Source: an uncultured Coprococcus sp. (lineage in GTDB: Bacteria > Bacillota > Clostridia > Lachnospirales > Lachnospiraceae). Taken from it: 64,000 nucleotides of DNA. Every line of letters begins with the position of its first letter. Position 1 is the first letter of the stretch. The notes below the pieces were generated by a model. It was not told the DNA's origin, did no database searches, and saw only the letters and a list, made by a program, of their open reading frames with translations. The position numbers and the translations under genes are program-made. Below are positions 50,901 to 61,900 of this stretch, piece by piece. The DNA lies in the NCBI GenBank assembly GCA_947626675.1, contig CANQTC010000003.1:153356-217355 (forward strand). The letters run 5' to 3'.

Positions 50901-51399
50901 AGGGCTTCTTTATTATAGCTTTGATAATCCTGTGATTGAGATGGAGTCACTTGATATTGATGAAGAAGCGGATGGTTTTGTATATGAGGAGCGGTTCGAG
51001 GAAAAGAAGCTGGAAGCCCTTCGGCTGAAGGGATTTGTCAATTCCCAAAAGGATGTATTGCTGAAAATGGATAAAACACTTACAACATCTCTGCCCATAA
51101 AGCTTGATAAAAATGGGCAGATAAAGGATAGTGACAATATCCTTACAGAAAGGCAATTGAAGCGTCTTATTGATTATACAAGAAAGAATATGATGGATTT
51201 TGGAGAAAAGATTGCCGCGGGATGTACGGATATAGCGCCTGTGAAAAACGGAAAGACAACAGGATGTGACTATTGTGCGTTTCAGAAGATATGTAAATTC
51301 GATATAAAGTATGGCGGAAATTCCTACCGCATACCGGATAAAAACGTAAAGGAGAATTTTTTTGAGGAGGAGGTGACTGCGGATGAAGTGGACAGATGA
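47983..51399 (+). CDS. addB: AddB, ATP-dependent helicase/deoxyribonuclease subunit B
   Basis: FVLGSSGAGKST; C-terminal CDYCAFQKICKFD Fe-S nuclease motif; followed by addA. Confidence 0.93.
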   Translation: MAVQFVLGSSGAGKSTKILNKIIEESILHDEYMYYLIVPEQYTMEAQRDIVTMHKNGGTMNIDAIGFNRLAYRIFDELSVHSGTVLQDFGKSMIIRKILWDKREELAVYGGYTDKPGFVDEMKSMMSELFQYAVKREDIVSVMEKMSEERNEITCKKLEDIKLIYDEFEDYTSKGYIVAEQLTELLTRYVCESEILKNSYIYFDGFTGFTPVQFMLIRELMKYAKGLTFSFTIDTKDITLTDIKAHELFYMTKTTIKALADMAADASVEIKNNICMDDKTPYRFQDNKELAFLEKQLFRYPYQKYKEDVDCIRITSCDNMREEIYFIAEHIRKLVKEGYRYQDIAVISGDLSNSANDYKQVMDEYDIPVFIDANVLMKSNPCSETIRSLIDLYASGFSYESVFRFLKTGMTDISSDDIEYLENYAIKRNLRGISAWKKSVPEYYEKNAVRSIEDIRARFICMLEDITPVFQNKRSTIRDYVEAVYRFLVQIDVYGKLIAKSNEFYHQGDYDEGDAYKQIMNKVVMLFDKIVQIIPDEHMSIREFGDIVDAGLSDIEIGTVPPTVDRVLIGDITRSRLNHIKILFLAGANEGVIPKAAKKGKILSERDRKILEQQGLTLAPSDKLNAYVEQFYLYINITKPSDKIYISYRKADADAKETRPSYLISRIRNIFPKLDIEHYSMENEKRYTAGSLLRYMVRYAQENDIRTMSDDLCSLLTEYGYEREVKSIFKGKNYINQTSGLSKEAVGLLYGKELIQSVSRLETFANCSFAYFLRYGLGLKERETYNVDMRQVGSILHQVMEKVFKLVRNTMGNDWDKLNDEERKNMVSSALHEAAEEYGGNFFTDYARNQYMLKLIGNMAQRSVETLQKHISYGDMKPGMIEKVFHSERDELERYIFELENDMRMILNGKIDRVDTCMENGEVFVKIIDYKSSSRELKLDSVLAGLQLQLCAYSGIAYEISKKIYPDKNVHLAGLLYYSFDNPVIEMESLDIDEEADGFVYEERFEEKKLEALRLKGFVNSQKDVLLKMDKTLTTSLPIKLDKNGQIKDSDNILTERQLKRLIDYTRKNMMDFGEKIAAGCTDIAPVKNGKTTGCDYCAFQKICKFDIKYGGNSYRIPDKNVKENFFEEEVTADEVDR

Positions 51400-54300
51400 A
51401 CAGAGGAAGGTTATCGATAGCAGAACGGGAAATCTGCTTGTGTCGGCGGCGGCAGGTTCAGGCAAGACGGCTGTTTTGGTAGAACGCATTATAGAGATGA
51501 TACTGGGGGTCAATTCAAAAGGAGATAAAATTGGGAAAGGAATGGATGTAGATGAACTTTTGGTAGTTACATTTACAAAAGCCGCAGCCTCACAGATGAA
51601 AGCCAAGATTGCTGATGCCCTTTCGGATAAGGCGGAGGAGATGCCGTATGATGAGCATATCGTAAAACAAATGGCGCTTCTTGGCAGATGCGAGATAACG
51701 ACGATAGACAGTTTCTGTCTGGGGATTGTAAAGGATTATTTTAATGCTGTCGGCATAGATTCAAATTTCGATATAGCAGATAAACCGGAGATGGAGCTGA
51801 TTAAATCGGATGTTATGGATGAAGTTTTGGAAGAATGTTACGAGGAATCATCAGAAGATTTTATCAGGCTTGTAAAATCATTTTCCCGTAAAGAGTCGGA
51901 TAAAATCATTACAGAGATGGTGGAAAAGATATATGGTATTTCGTCGAGCTTTCCAAGACCGTCATGCTGGCTTGCGTGCGCAAAGAAGGCGCTTATGATA
52001 GAAAACGAAGAAGAACTGGCTCAAAATGGATGGTACAAAAGTTATGAAAATAATGTAAAACAAATGGTCGCTTCGGCAGCTTTGATGGCAGCATCCTGTC
52101 TTGAAGTGTGCAATCGCAGCAATGGACCGGCAGGATATATAGCCGCCATTGAAAGTGACAGAGATATGTTAGACGGCATGAAAGCGCAGAAAAGTATCGG
52201 AGAAATAAAATCCTGTTATACTGATTTTGCAAAGCTTGGCAGATGTAAGAAGGACAGTTGTGATGCAGAGCTTCAAAACTATGTGAAAAATGTTCGTGAA
52301 AAATATAAAAAGCTGATTAAAACTTTGGTTGCTGATATCAAGCCAATGGATAAGATTGTAAAAGAAACACGTCTTATGGGACGACCTTTGATTGCACTGA
52401 TTGAGCTGACTGAGAAATATAGAGAACGACTGAGTCAGGAAAAAAGAAAGAAAAATGTATATGAATTTCATGACATTGAAGAATTTGCCCTTGAAATCGT
52501 ATGTGCGGGATATGATGAGCAGGGGAATGCCATCCCTTCAGAGACAGGGAAGGCAATATCACAAAAATATAAGGAAATATTGATTGACGAATATCAGGAC
52601 AGCAACTTTCTTCAGGAAGATATCCTGAACTGTGTATCAGGCTGCGGAAAAAATACCAATAATATCTTTATGGTAGGGGATATCAAACAAAGTATATACA
52701 GTTTCCGGATGGCAAGACCGGATTTGTTTCTTAATAAATATAATACATATTCGGAAGAAGAGGATGGAAGCGGTTGCAGGAAAATCATTTTATCCAATAA
52801 TTTCAGAAGTGCAAAATCCATACTGGACAGTGTTAATAGGATATTTGCGCCGCTTATGGCATCTGATATGGGCGGAATCGAATATGATAAAGAAGCATAT
52901 CTGAATCCCGGGCCTATACAGCTTGCAGAATCAGAAGATGATATGGAGCCTGAGTTATATCTTATAGGGAATAATACGAAAGAGACAGAGGAAGAGATTG
53001 ATAACACAGAAATCGAAGCAATGTTTATTGCAAATAAAATCGATGAAATCGTAAATGGAGAGGAGCCGATGCTGATAAAGGATGAAAAATCACCCGGCGG
53101 AAAAAGAAGTGTCCGATATAAGGATATCGTAATATTGCTAAGAAGTGTAAAAAACAGTTCAATGATATATGACAGGGTATTTTCTGAAAGGGGAATACCG
53201 TTGTATTTAGAGAGTGAACAAGGATATTTTGATGCTACGGAGGTTAATACGTTACTTTCCATGCTGGCGGTAGTGGATAATGTATATATTGATTATGATA
53301 TGGCAGCAGTCCTGCGTTCGCCGCTTGTGGGACTCAATGAGGAGCAGCTTGCACATATTGTAGGAATCTATAATGCCCATATGAAAGAACAGGATAGAAA
53401 TAATGATTTAAAAAATGGGATGCTGTATGATAAAGTTACACATTATATGAGCCTTGATAAAAAAGATGATATATCTGAGAAATTATCCTTTTTTCTGAAT
53501 ATGCTGGAATATTTGAAAGCGGAAAAAAATTATATGTCCATAAGCGATATGATTCGATATATTCTTCAGGAGACGGGCTATTACTGGTTTGTGGCAGCTA
53601 TGGGCATGGGAAAGAGAAGGCAGGCCAATATCGATATGCTGATGAAGAAAGCAGATGCATACGAGGAAAGTAGTTTTAAGGGGTTGTTTAATTTCCTCAG
53701 ATATATAGAAAGACTCAAAGTAAATGATATTGATTTTGCTGAGGCCGGCGTATTGTCAGATAACGAAGATACGGTAAGACTTATGACAATGCATAAAAGC
53801 AAGGGATTGGAATTTCCTGTTGTATTCGTCAGCGGACTTGGTAAAGAGCTTCGGAATAAGGATGCGCAATCTTCCGTAGTGGTACATCAGGATTTTTATC
53901 TGGCATCCCATGCCATAGACATAAAAAAGAGGATTAAGCAGAATACATTTGCAAGAAAGGCAATCTTAGATGCACAAAAGTCTGAGATGTATGCAGAAGA
54001 GATGAGGATATTATATGTGGCGCTTACCAGGGCAAAACAAAAACTCTATATAACTGCATGTGCGGATGATGCAGATAAAATGATAAAAAAATGTGAGGAA
54101 ATTACAACCGTTGCAGGCAGGATATCATATGGAGATAAGATAAAGGCTTCAAGTATGATGGAATTGATGCTAATGAGTATTCATGCCGGATGCGCAGCAG
54201 ACGGTTTCATTGAAATCAATTCCGCAGCGGCCTCTGATATATTAATTGAAAGCTGCGAACGTGCTGCTTTAAAATCCGTTAATGGGCGGAAAGATATAAA

Positions 54301-55030
54301 TGAAGAAGAACAGAGAAGTGTTTATATCGAGGCGCAGAAGGAACTTGCATTCCGATACCGTTATGGAAGTGCAAATTATAAGAGCAAGATGTCTATTACA
54401 GAAATAAAAAAAATGCAGGCAGAAGGCGAGGAAAATCGGGGAGAGATACTTTATAAGACGGATGATGAAAATATTCATATCCCAATTCCTGATTTTATGT
54501 CAGAGGAGAAAGCGGTTCATGCAAACGAGATTGGTACTGCCATGCATAAAGTCATGGAACTGATTGATTTTCAGAGAACGGATATGGCATCGATTAGAAA
54601 TCAGATTGATGAAATGTTTGATAAAGAGATATTTGCCGGCAGTTTGAAGTCGTATATCAGTATAAAAAAGATTTATCAAATGTTGAACAGTAATATAGGA
54701 AGGCGTATGGCAGCCGCTGACAGCGCCGGGATGCTTTACCGGGAGAGACAGTTTTATATTTCCATGAAGCCGGATGAGATATGGAAGAATAAAGAAAATT
54801 CTGAAGATATAGTGGTGGTTCAGGGGATTATAGACGCATATTTTATAGAAGAAGGACAGGTTGTGCTTCTTGATTATAAAACGGACAATGTGGCAGATAT
54901 GGAAGCACTGGTAAAAAGATATTCGGTGCAGCTTAAACAGTATGCATCGACGATAGAACGGATTACAGGATATAAAGTAAAAGAAAAAGTGATATATTCG
55001 TTTTATCTTAATAAAGATATTTCTTTTTAG
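51383..55030 (+). CDS. addA: AddA, ATP-dependent helicase/nuclease subunit A
   Basis: WTDEQRKVIDSR, AAAGSGKTAVLVERI, RLMTMHKSKGLEFPVVFV, LDYKTD nuclease motif. Confidence 0.95.
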   Translation: MKWTDEQRKVIDSRTGNLLVSAAAGSGKTAVLVERIIEMILGVNSKGDKIGKGMDVDELLVVTFTKAAASQMKAKIADALSDKAEEMPYDEHIVKQMALLGRCEITTIDSFCLGIVKDYFNAVGIDSNFDIADKPEMELIKSDVMDEVLEECYEESSEDFIRLVKSFSRKESDKIITEMVEKIYGISSSFPRPSCWLACAKKALMIENEEELAQNGWYKSYENNVKQMVASAALMAASCLEVCNRSNGPAGYIAAIESDRDMLDGMKAQKSIGEIKSCYTDFAKLGRCKKDSCDAELQNYVKNVREKYKKLIKTLVADIKPMDKIVKETRLMGRPLIALIELTEKYRERLSQEKRKKNVYEFHDIEEFALEIVCAGYDEQGNAIPSETGKAISQKYKEILIDEYQDSNFLQEDILNCVSGCGKNTNNIFMVGDIKQSIYSFRMARPDLFLNKYNTYSEEEDGSGCRKIILSNNFRSAKSILDSVNRIFAPLMASDMGGIEYDKEAYLNPGPIQLAESEDDMEPELYLIGNNTKETEEEIDNTEIEAMFIANKIDEIVNGEEPMLIKDEKSPGGKRSVRYKDIVILLRSVKNSSMIYDRVFSERGIPLYLESEQGYFDATEVNTLLSMLAVVDNVYIDYDMAAVLRSPLVGLNEEQLAHIVGIYNAHMKEQDRNNDLKNGMLYDKVTHYMSLDKKDDISEKLSFFLNMLEYLKAEKNYMSISDMIRYILQETGYYWFVAAMGMGKRRQANIDMLMKKADAYEESSFKGLFNFLRYIERLKVNDIDFAEAGVLSDNEDTVRLMTMHKSKGLEFPVVFVSGLGKELRNKDAQSSVVVHQDFYLASHAIDIKKRIKQNTFARKAILDAQKSEMYAEEMRILYVALTRAKQKLYITACADDADKMIKKCEEITTVAGRISYGDKIKASSMMELMLMSIHAGCAADGFIEINSAAASDILIESCERAALKSVNGRKDINEEEQRSVYIEAQKELAFRYRYGSANYKSKMSITEIKKMQAEGEENRGEILYKTDDENIHIPIPDFMSEEKAVHANEIGTAMHKVMELIDFQRTDMASIRNQIDEMFDKEIFAGSLKSYISIKKIYQMLNSNIGRRMAAADSAGMLYRERQFYISMKPDEIWKNKENSEDIVVVQGIIDAYFIEEGQVVLLDYKTDNVADMEALVKRYSVQLKQYASTIERITGYKVKEKVIYSFYLNKDISF

Positions 55031-55111
55031 CTGTAGCTTGTAAACGGGAAAGCGGCTTGTTATAATATGAGCATATGAAATCAATATTATTTGGAGTAAG
55101 AGGACGCATAC

Positions 55112-55837
55112 ATGATAAAAGCAGAGAATTTAACAAAAGTATATGGAGATGATTTTGTTTCTGTTGAGCATTTAAGTCTCCATATCAATAAAGGAGAGAT
55201 TGTCGGATTTGTAGGGCAGAATGGCGCAGGTAAGACAACTACAATAAAGATGCTTACCGGGATATTAAAACCGACGGAAGGTTCTGTTCTTATAAATGGC
55301 TTTAATATAGAGGAAAAACCTCTTGAAGCGAAAATGTCAGTTGGATATATATCAGATAATCCTGATATTTTCTTAAGACTTACGGGACTTGAATATGTGA
55401 ATTTTATAGCCGATATATATGGTGTATCATCTGCTGACAGAAAGAACCGTATGGAGAATATGGCAGCCCGTTTTGGGATGGAAGATAGTTTGAACAAGCA
55501 GATGGCAGGCTATTCACATGGCATGAGACAGAAGATGATGGTTATAGCAGCGCTTGTTCATAATCCGCCGGTATGGATACTTGACGAACCGATGACAGGA
55601 CTTGATCCAAATGCAGCGTATGAGCTTAAGAAGATGATGCGGGAACATGCGGACGCCGGTAATTGTGTATTCTTTTCCACGCATGTTCTTGAGGTCGCAG
55701 AGAAACTGTGCGATAAGATTATCATGATAAAAAAGGGGAAGGATATCTATCAGGGGACGCTTGAAAAACTGGTGGAAACGCATAAGAATAAATCGCTTGA
55801 GGATATTTTTATAGAGATGACACATACGAATCATTAA
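55112..55837 (+). CDS. ABC transporter ATP-binding protein
   Basis: GQNGAGKTTTIKMLTG, YSHGMRQKM, LDEPMTGLDP. Confidence 0.93.
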   Translation: MIKAENLTKVYGDDFVSVEHLSLHINKGEIVGFVGQNGAGKTTTIKMLTGILKPTEGSVLINGFNIEEKPLEAKMSVGYISDNPDIFLRLTGLEYVNFIADIYGVSSADRKNRMENMAARFGMEDSLNKQMAGYSHGMRQKMMVIAALVHNPPVWILDEPMTGLDPNAAYELKKMMREHADAGNCVFFSTHVLEVAEKLCDKIIMIKKGKDIYQGTLEKLVETHKNKSLEDIFIEMTHTNH

Positions 55838-55847
55838 GGGAGATGCT

Positions 55848-57512
55848 ATGAAAGAATATTTATTACTGACGAGGGCGTTAAGCAAAAATAATGGTATGGA
55901 TATGCCGGAAAGCGGTAAAAAAGCAAAATCATATAAATTGATGGGAACACTTGCCATGTTTTGTATTATGATACCATGCTGTTTTATCGTTGGATTTATC
56001 GTTTACATAATGACACAGGCACTGATGGAGGCCGGAGGCGGAACAGAAGGGCTTGAACTGATATTACAGCTGCTATCCGTATTTGGTATTATCTTCAGTA
56101 TTATGGTTATTTTTAATGTGCTGTATTTTTCATCAGATTTGGAACATCTGCTTCCCTTGCCGGTAAAGCCCTCTGTTTTAGTGGCTGCAAAGTTTACACA
56201 TGCCTATTTTGCCGAAAGTGTTATGGAGTTTATGATATTGTTCTGCGGATTTATCGGATACTTTATAGCTGCGGGATTAAAACCTGTTTCATTACTGACG
56301 GCAATCTTTGGTATCTTTCTGCTTCCGGTACTGCCGCTTGTATATTGCGGTATATTCTGTCTTATTATTATGGCCTGTTTTCATAAAGCAAAGCTTCTGA
56401 AAAATGTAGATTTTATGGTAGGACTTGTTTCTGTCTTATTTATAGGCTTGTTCCTCTTATCCTTTGCACAGCTTGACAGCATCAGTATTAATACATATAT
56501 AGACAGTCTTACAAACGGAAAGAATATCTTTATAGAAATGATGAGTAAAGTATTTTTTACGGTGCCTGTATTTTTGAAAGCCTTAGGCGGAAACAGTTTC
56601 CTGTACTTCCTTCTGTTTTTATTTGAAAATGCAGTGGCTATCGCTGTTTTGTTATTGCTTGGAAATGCACTTTATCTGAAAGGTGTATTTCTGGTTTCTT
56701 CAAATTCAAAAGGAAAGGGAAAGCGCGTTCAGTTTGAACGTACTTCTTATGATGTAAAAACGCCTTTGAAGGCGTATCTCATAAAAGAATGTAAGACGCT
56801 GTACAGAACCCCGGCATACAGGAAATATTGTGTCGTTGTAAATGTTGTATGGCCTGTGCTTGTTGCTGCGCTGTTTTTACTGCCTGCAACAAAGAATTTT
56901 CTGGAAGCGTTTAAAACGGTATTTACGAAAGGCTTTGTGTTATCCGATGTCATGGTTCTCGTTGCTGTGATTATATTATCGTTTTTTGCAACAGCACTCA
57001 ACAGCATTGCCGCTACTTCATTTACAAGAGAAGGTGCGCATTTTTCATTTGTAAAATATGTGCCGTTCGATTATAAAAAGCAGGTGCAGGTAAAAGCGCT
57101 GGTCAGTATGATATATAGTGGCATTACGGTAGTTGTTTCAGTGGTCTTGTTATGTATCTTTATGAAATGTACATTTTTTAGTAGTTTGTATTATATTGCA
57201 ATAGCGCTTATGGCAGTTATTTTATGTACATGGATTGGCATTATGTTAGATGCAACACATCCAAGACTTGATTGGGAAGATGAATACGGCGCTTTAAGAG
57301 GAAACCTGAATGCCTTTTTTAATATGGCGATAGCCATATTGATTGCTATGGTGTTGTGTGTGATTGGATGGGTGCTGTTCAGGTATACTTCGTTTGATTC
57401 AAAGCTGATATTTATAATATATTTTATCATGATGGCTCTGGCATGTTTCATAATAGGAAGGGCATCTATGAGACATACTATTATAAGCATAGAAAAAGAT
57501 TTATATTCATAG
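55848..57512 (+). CDS. ABC exporter permease (ABC-2-like)
   Basis: Multi-TM; directly follows the ATPase gene. Confidence 0.8.
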   Translation: MKEYLLLTRALSKNNGMDMPESGKKAKSYKLMGTLAMFCIMIPCCFIVGFIVYIMTQALMEAGGGTEGLELILQLLSVFGIIFSIMVIFNVLYFSSDLEHLLPLPVKPSVLVAAKFTHAYFAESVMEFMILFCGFIGYFIAAGLKPVSLLTAIFGIFLLPVLPLVYCGIFCLIIMACFHKAKLLKNVDFMVGLVSVLFIGLFLLSFAQLDSISINTYIDSLTNGKNIFIEMMSKVFFTVPVFLKALGGNSFLYFLLFLFENAVAIAVLLLLGNALYLKGVFLVSSNSKGKGKRVQFERTSYDVKTPLKAYLIKECKTLYRTPAYRKYCVVVNVVWPVLVAALFLLPATKNFLEAFKTVFTKGFVLSDVMVLVAVIILSFFATALNSIAATSFTREGAHFSFVKYVPFDYKKQVQVKALVSMIYSGITVVVSVVLLCIFMKCTFFSSLYYIAIALMAVILCTWIGIMLDATHPRLDWEDEYGALRGNLNAFFNMAIAILIAMVLCVIGWVLFRYTSFDSKLIFIIYFIMMALACFIIGRASMRHTIISIEKDLYS

Positions 57513-57527
57513 AAAGGACAAGATGAC

Positions 57528-58907
57528 ATGAAAAGTGTGAATGCATGGAATAAGTATGATAAAGAGGAAATGGAGAACCTTGAAAAGTTGTGTAAGGATT
57601 ACAGAGATTTCCTTGATAACGGAAAGACGGAAAGAGAATGTGTGAAGGAAATTGTAAAACAGGCAAAACATGCCGGATATGCAGATATAAAGGATATTAT
57701 AAAATCCGGTTCTAAGGTGAAGTCAGGAGATAAAATCTATGCTGTCTGGATGGACAAGACGGTAGCGCTATTTAATATCGGTAAAAGAAGTATGGAGAAA
57801 GGCATGAATATTCTGGGGGCACACATCGACTCCCCAAGGATGGATGTAAAACAAAATCCGTTATATGAAAAAGATGGATTCGCATATCTTGATACGCATT
57901 ATTATGGCGGAATTAAAAAGTATCAATGGGTGACGCTTCCGCTTGCCATTCATGGCGTGGTAGCAAAGACAAATGGGGAGCTGCTTCATATCAATATCGG
58001 TGAAGATAAGCATGATCCTGTCTTTTGTGTTACAGATTTGCTGATTCATTTGGCCGGCACGCAGATGGAGAAGAAAGCAAATAAGGTGATTGAAGGGGAA
58101 GAACTGGATATATTGTTTGGAAGCAGACCTGTGAAAGGGGAAGAAAAGGAAGCTGTAAAAGCAGGCGTTCTTGCGCTTCTTAAAAAGAAATATGGAATGA
58201 AGGAAGAGGATTTTATATCCGCAGAACTTGAGATTGTTCCGGCGGGAAAGGCAAGAGAGTGCGGCATAGATAAAAGTATGATTATGGCATATGGACAGGA
58301 TGACAGAGTATGTGCATATACATCAATGGCAGCTATGTTTGAAGCAGATACACCGGAGAAAACAACATGCTGCCTGCTTACAGATAAAGAAGAAATCGGA
58401 AGTGTGGGCGCAACAGGTATGCAGTCACATTTCTTTGAAAATATGGTTGCAGAAATTTTAAATGCAATGGGAGATTATAATGAAATAAAGCTTAGAAGAT
58501 GCCTTGCATCCTCCCGTATGCTTTCGTCTGACGTATCAGCAGGTTACGACCCGACATTTGCAAGTGCATTTGATAAGAAGAATGCAGCAATATTTGGAGA
58601 AGGAATGGTATTTAATAAGTTCACAGGTTCAAGAGGAAAATCAGGTTCAAATGATGCAAATGCTGAATATCTTGGCGCTATCAGAAAAGTTCTTGATGAT
58701 GCGGATGTATGTTATCAGACAGCAGAGCTTGGTAAGGTAGACATCGGCGGCGGCGGTACGATTGCTTATATATTATCATTATATGGTATGGAAGTCGTTG
58801 ATTGTGGTGTGGCAGTTCTGAATATGCATGCACCGTGGGAGATTACATCAAAAGCAGATATCTATGAGACCAAGAAGGGATATGTGGCATTTTTATTAGG
58901 TGCATAA
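57528..58907 (+). CDS. M18 family aminopeptidase
   Basis: GAHIDSPRMDVK, DKEEIGSVGATGMQS. Confidence 0.9.
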   Translation: MKSVNAWNKYDKEEMENLEKLCKDYRDFLDNGKTERECVKEIVKQAKHAGYADIKDIIKSGSKVKSGDKIYAVWMDKTVALFNIGKRSMEKGMNILGAHIDSPRMDVKQNPLYEKDGFAYLDTHYYGGIKKYQWVTLPLAIHGVVAKTNGELLHINIGEDKHDPVFCVTDLLIHLAGTQMEKKANKVIEGEELDILFGSRPVKGEEKEAVKAGVLALLKKKYGMKEEDFISAELEIVPAGKARECGIDKSMIMAYGQDDRVCAYTSMAAMFEADTPEKTTCCLLTDKEEIGSVGATGMQSHFFENMVAEILNAMGDYNEIKLRRCLASSRMLSSDVSAGYDPTFASAFDKKNAAIFGEGMVFNKFTGSRGKSGSNDANAEYLGAIRKVLDDADVCYQTAELGKVDIGGGGTIAYILSLYGMEVVDCGVAVLNMHAPWEITSKADIYETKKGYVAFLLGA

Positions 58908-58910
58908 TAT

Positions 58911-61900
58911 ATGGATAAAAAAGGATTTTGGATAAAAATAAATATGCTTATGATAGCTGTGGTAATGCTGATATTTCCACAGCTTATTGTACATGCTGAT
59001 GAGGATTACACGTCAAACTACAGTCAGACTGAATTTCATGAAGACGAAGGCTTTGACAGTGGTGATGCAAACTGTATCTGCCAGTCTGCAAGCGGATATA
59101 TCTGGATTGGAACGGGCAGCGGGTTGTACAGATATGATGGAAGTGAATTCCTTCTTTTTGCTTTAGACAATAATATAACACCAAGTGTATATTCTATCAA
59201 TTGTATCTATACGACATCATCAGGTGAACTTTATGTAGGTACAGAGAACTATGGATTATATGTATACGATAACGGAATATTCAGCAGAGTCGGTGCAGCT
59301 TATGATATGGGAATTTCTACAGTTCATGAGATTTATGAAGACGGAGATGGAGAATTATGGCTTGCAACATCACAGGGAATCTATGTACTTTCTTCTGATG
59401 GGATTACGGCAATTACTGATGACAGAATAAGTAATGCCAATATCAGTAATATAAACGGTTATCAGAATAAAATCTATGCGGTAGCCGATAATGATTTGCT
59501 TGTGACAATTTCGGAAGATGGAAAGGTTCATGTAAAATCCAAGTCGGAATATGGAATCGAGGATATAAACAGTCTTTATATAGATATAAATGGGGTAAGA
59601 TATTATGGTTCAGTAGGTCATAATATCTTAAGGATTGAAGGTGCAAAGAAGTATAATCTTATCAGTACGGGAAGCATAGGCGGTATTAACAGGATAAGTG
59701 GAGATGGAAACAGAATATGGATACTGGCAGATGATGGTGTCGCATATTTGAATTCTGATTATAATGGTATCGTGCCTGTTGCAGGTCTTACTGTCAATGA
59801 GTCTATGAGTGATATGCTGGTAGACTATGAAGGAAATTACTGGTTTACTTCATATAGAAAAGGTCTTTTACTGCTGGAAAGAAGTAAATTTAAAAATGTT
59901 TCCATGAAATATGGACTTGGAAATTCTATAGTAAACTGTGTTATGCAATATAATGGACAGCTTTATATAGGAACAGATGATGGACTGAACATCGTCAGCC
60001 AGGGAAAGGTAGTCGCGGATAATGAGCTTGTAAAGCTTTTAGATGGAATTAGTATACGAGATATGTATGTGGACTCCAGGGAAAATCTGTGGATTTGTAC
60101 TTATAGGATTTATGGTGTTATCAAGGTGAATAAACAAGGTACATATAAGTTCTATAACAGAGGCGGAGGGTACCTTGTAAGTAATGCTGTCAACTGCATA
60201 ACAGAGATGGCCAATGGAGCTATGGCGGCAGGAACGGATAATGGTATCTCCATTTTCAAGGATGAAGAAACGATAAAACAATATACAAGAATAGATGGTT
60301 TTGATAATGCGGATATCATGAGTATTTATCAGAGTAAAGATGGCACGCTCTATGTCGGTACAAATGGCGGCGGACTATATACCATAGGTTTTGATTCTCA
60401 TGTAAGAAAGATGCCCGTTGAAGATGGTGTAAAGTTTAATACGATATCTGCCATCGTCGGAGGAAATAACGGGGTATGGATTGGAACGGACAATGGGCTT
60501 TATTATCAGGAAGGCGTAGTCAGACAGATTGCGGCAGTTGATGCCGCAAATAGTATATACGACATTATTATTGATGACAGTGACTATATGTGGATATTTG
60601 GCTCTAAGGGTATCAGCAGATATTATGAAAATGATTTATTGAGCAGCAGTCAGCCGGACAGCGTTTTGTATACAAAAAATGATGGCCTTATATCGGCTAT
60701 TACAGAAGGTTCATCGAATTATATAACAACAGAAGGCACAGTGTATGTGTGCTGTAGTGAAGGCTTGTGCAGCTTCAATACTGAAAATGAATATATAAAT
60801 GAAACAGCGCCGAAAGTCAGGATATCATCTGTTTTTGTTGATGATAAAGAATACAAGTTTTCTGATTTAGACGGAAAAATCGATGTTCCGGGAAATACAA
60901 ATAGAATAACGGTGAAGTTTTCCGTTTTAAGCTTTGTAAACAGAGCCAATATTAAAGTAAAATATTATCTTAAGGGTTTTGAAACGGAAGAAAGAACATT
61001 ATCGGGAACTGATACGCTGGAGGTTGAATATACAAATCTGGAAGGCGGAAGTTACGAATTTGTATTGTATGCAGAGAATGCTGATGGCATAGGATGCGAG
61101 CAGGAGCTTACATTTATGATAAACAAGGAGCTTGGTTTCTGGGAAACGAACCTGGCAAAGACGATTATCATTATTGGTACGCTGCTGGTTATCATAATGA
61201 TTATTCTGACGATACGAGTAATTGCGCATACGATAAAGCGAAAAAATGAACAGGTTGAAGAACTTAGTAAGAAAAATGAAGAAGCGGAGAAATCCAATCA
61301 GGCAAAAAATGATTATGTGAATTACCTAAGTCATGAGATACGCGTTCCATTAAATACGATTCTTGGTGTCAGCGAAATGGTGATGCGCAATGCAGAAAAT
61401 ATTCATGATGAACAAATTACCCAATACAAGGCATTATATGATGCGGGATATGAGATACTGGGTATGGTAGATGGAATATCAAGACTGGCTAATTTGAAAG
61501 ATGGAAGCATCGAACTGATATGCAAGGAATATGCCGTATCAGACGTGATTGAAGAATTGTCGCACCAGTTTAAATCGATGGTAAACAGAGATTTGGTTGA
61601 ACTGAGAGTCAGTATAGAAGATGACATTCCAAATGGATTAGTCGGTGATGTTTCAAGAATAAAAGAACTGATTACGAATATATATGCAAGGGCAGCCAGT
61701 ACTACAAAAGAAGGTTATATCAGTATAGATGTGGATTGGAGACCTTGTGAAGCAGCCGATACATGGCCGGCTGGAGAAGAGGACAATACCTTGTGGGATG
61801 CTTCCGGGAATGAAGATATCTATCTCGATTTTAAGATATCGGATACGGGTGTTGGGGTAAAGGAAGACCGGCTTACCCAGTTATTTGATTTGGATGATTC

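Noticed and set aside
52612-53262. 216-aa minus-strand ORF (also 50947..51606, 54500..55084 and many others)
   Set aside because: Antisense to the well-supported addB/addA genes; composition typical of shadow ORFs.
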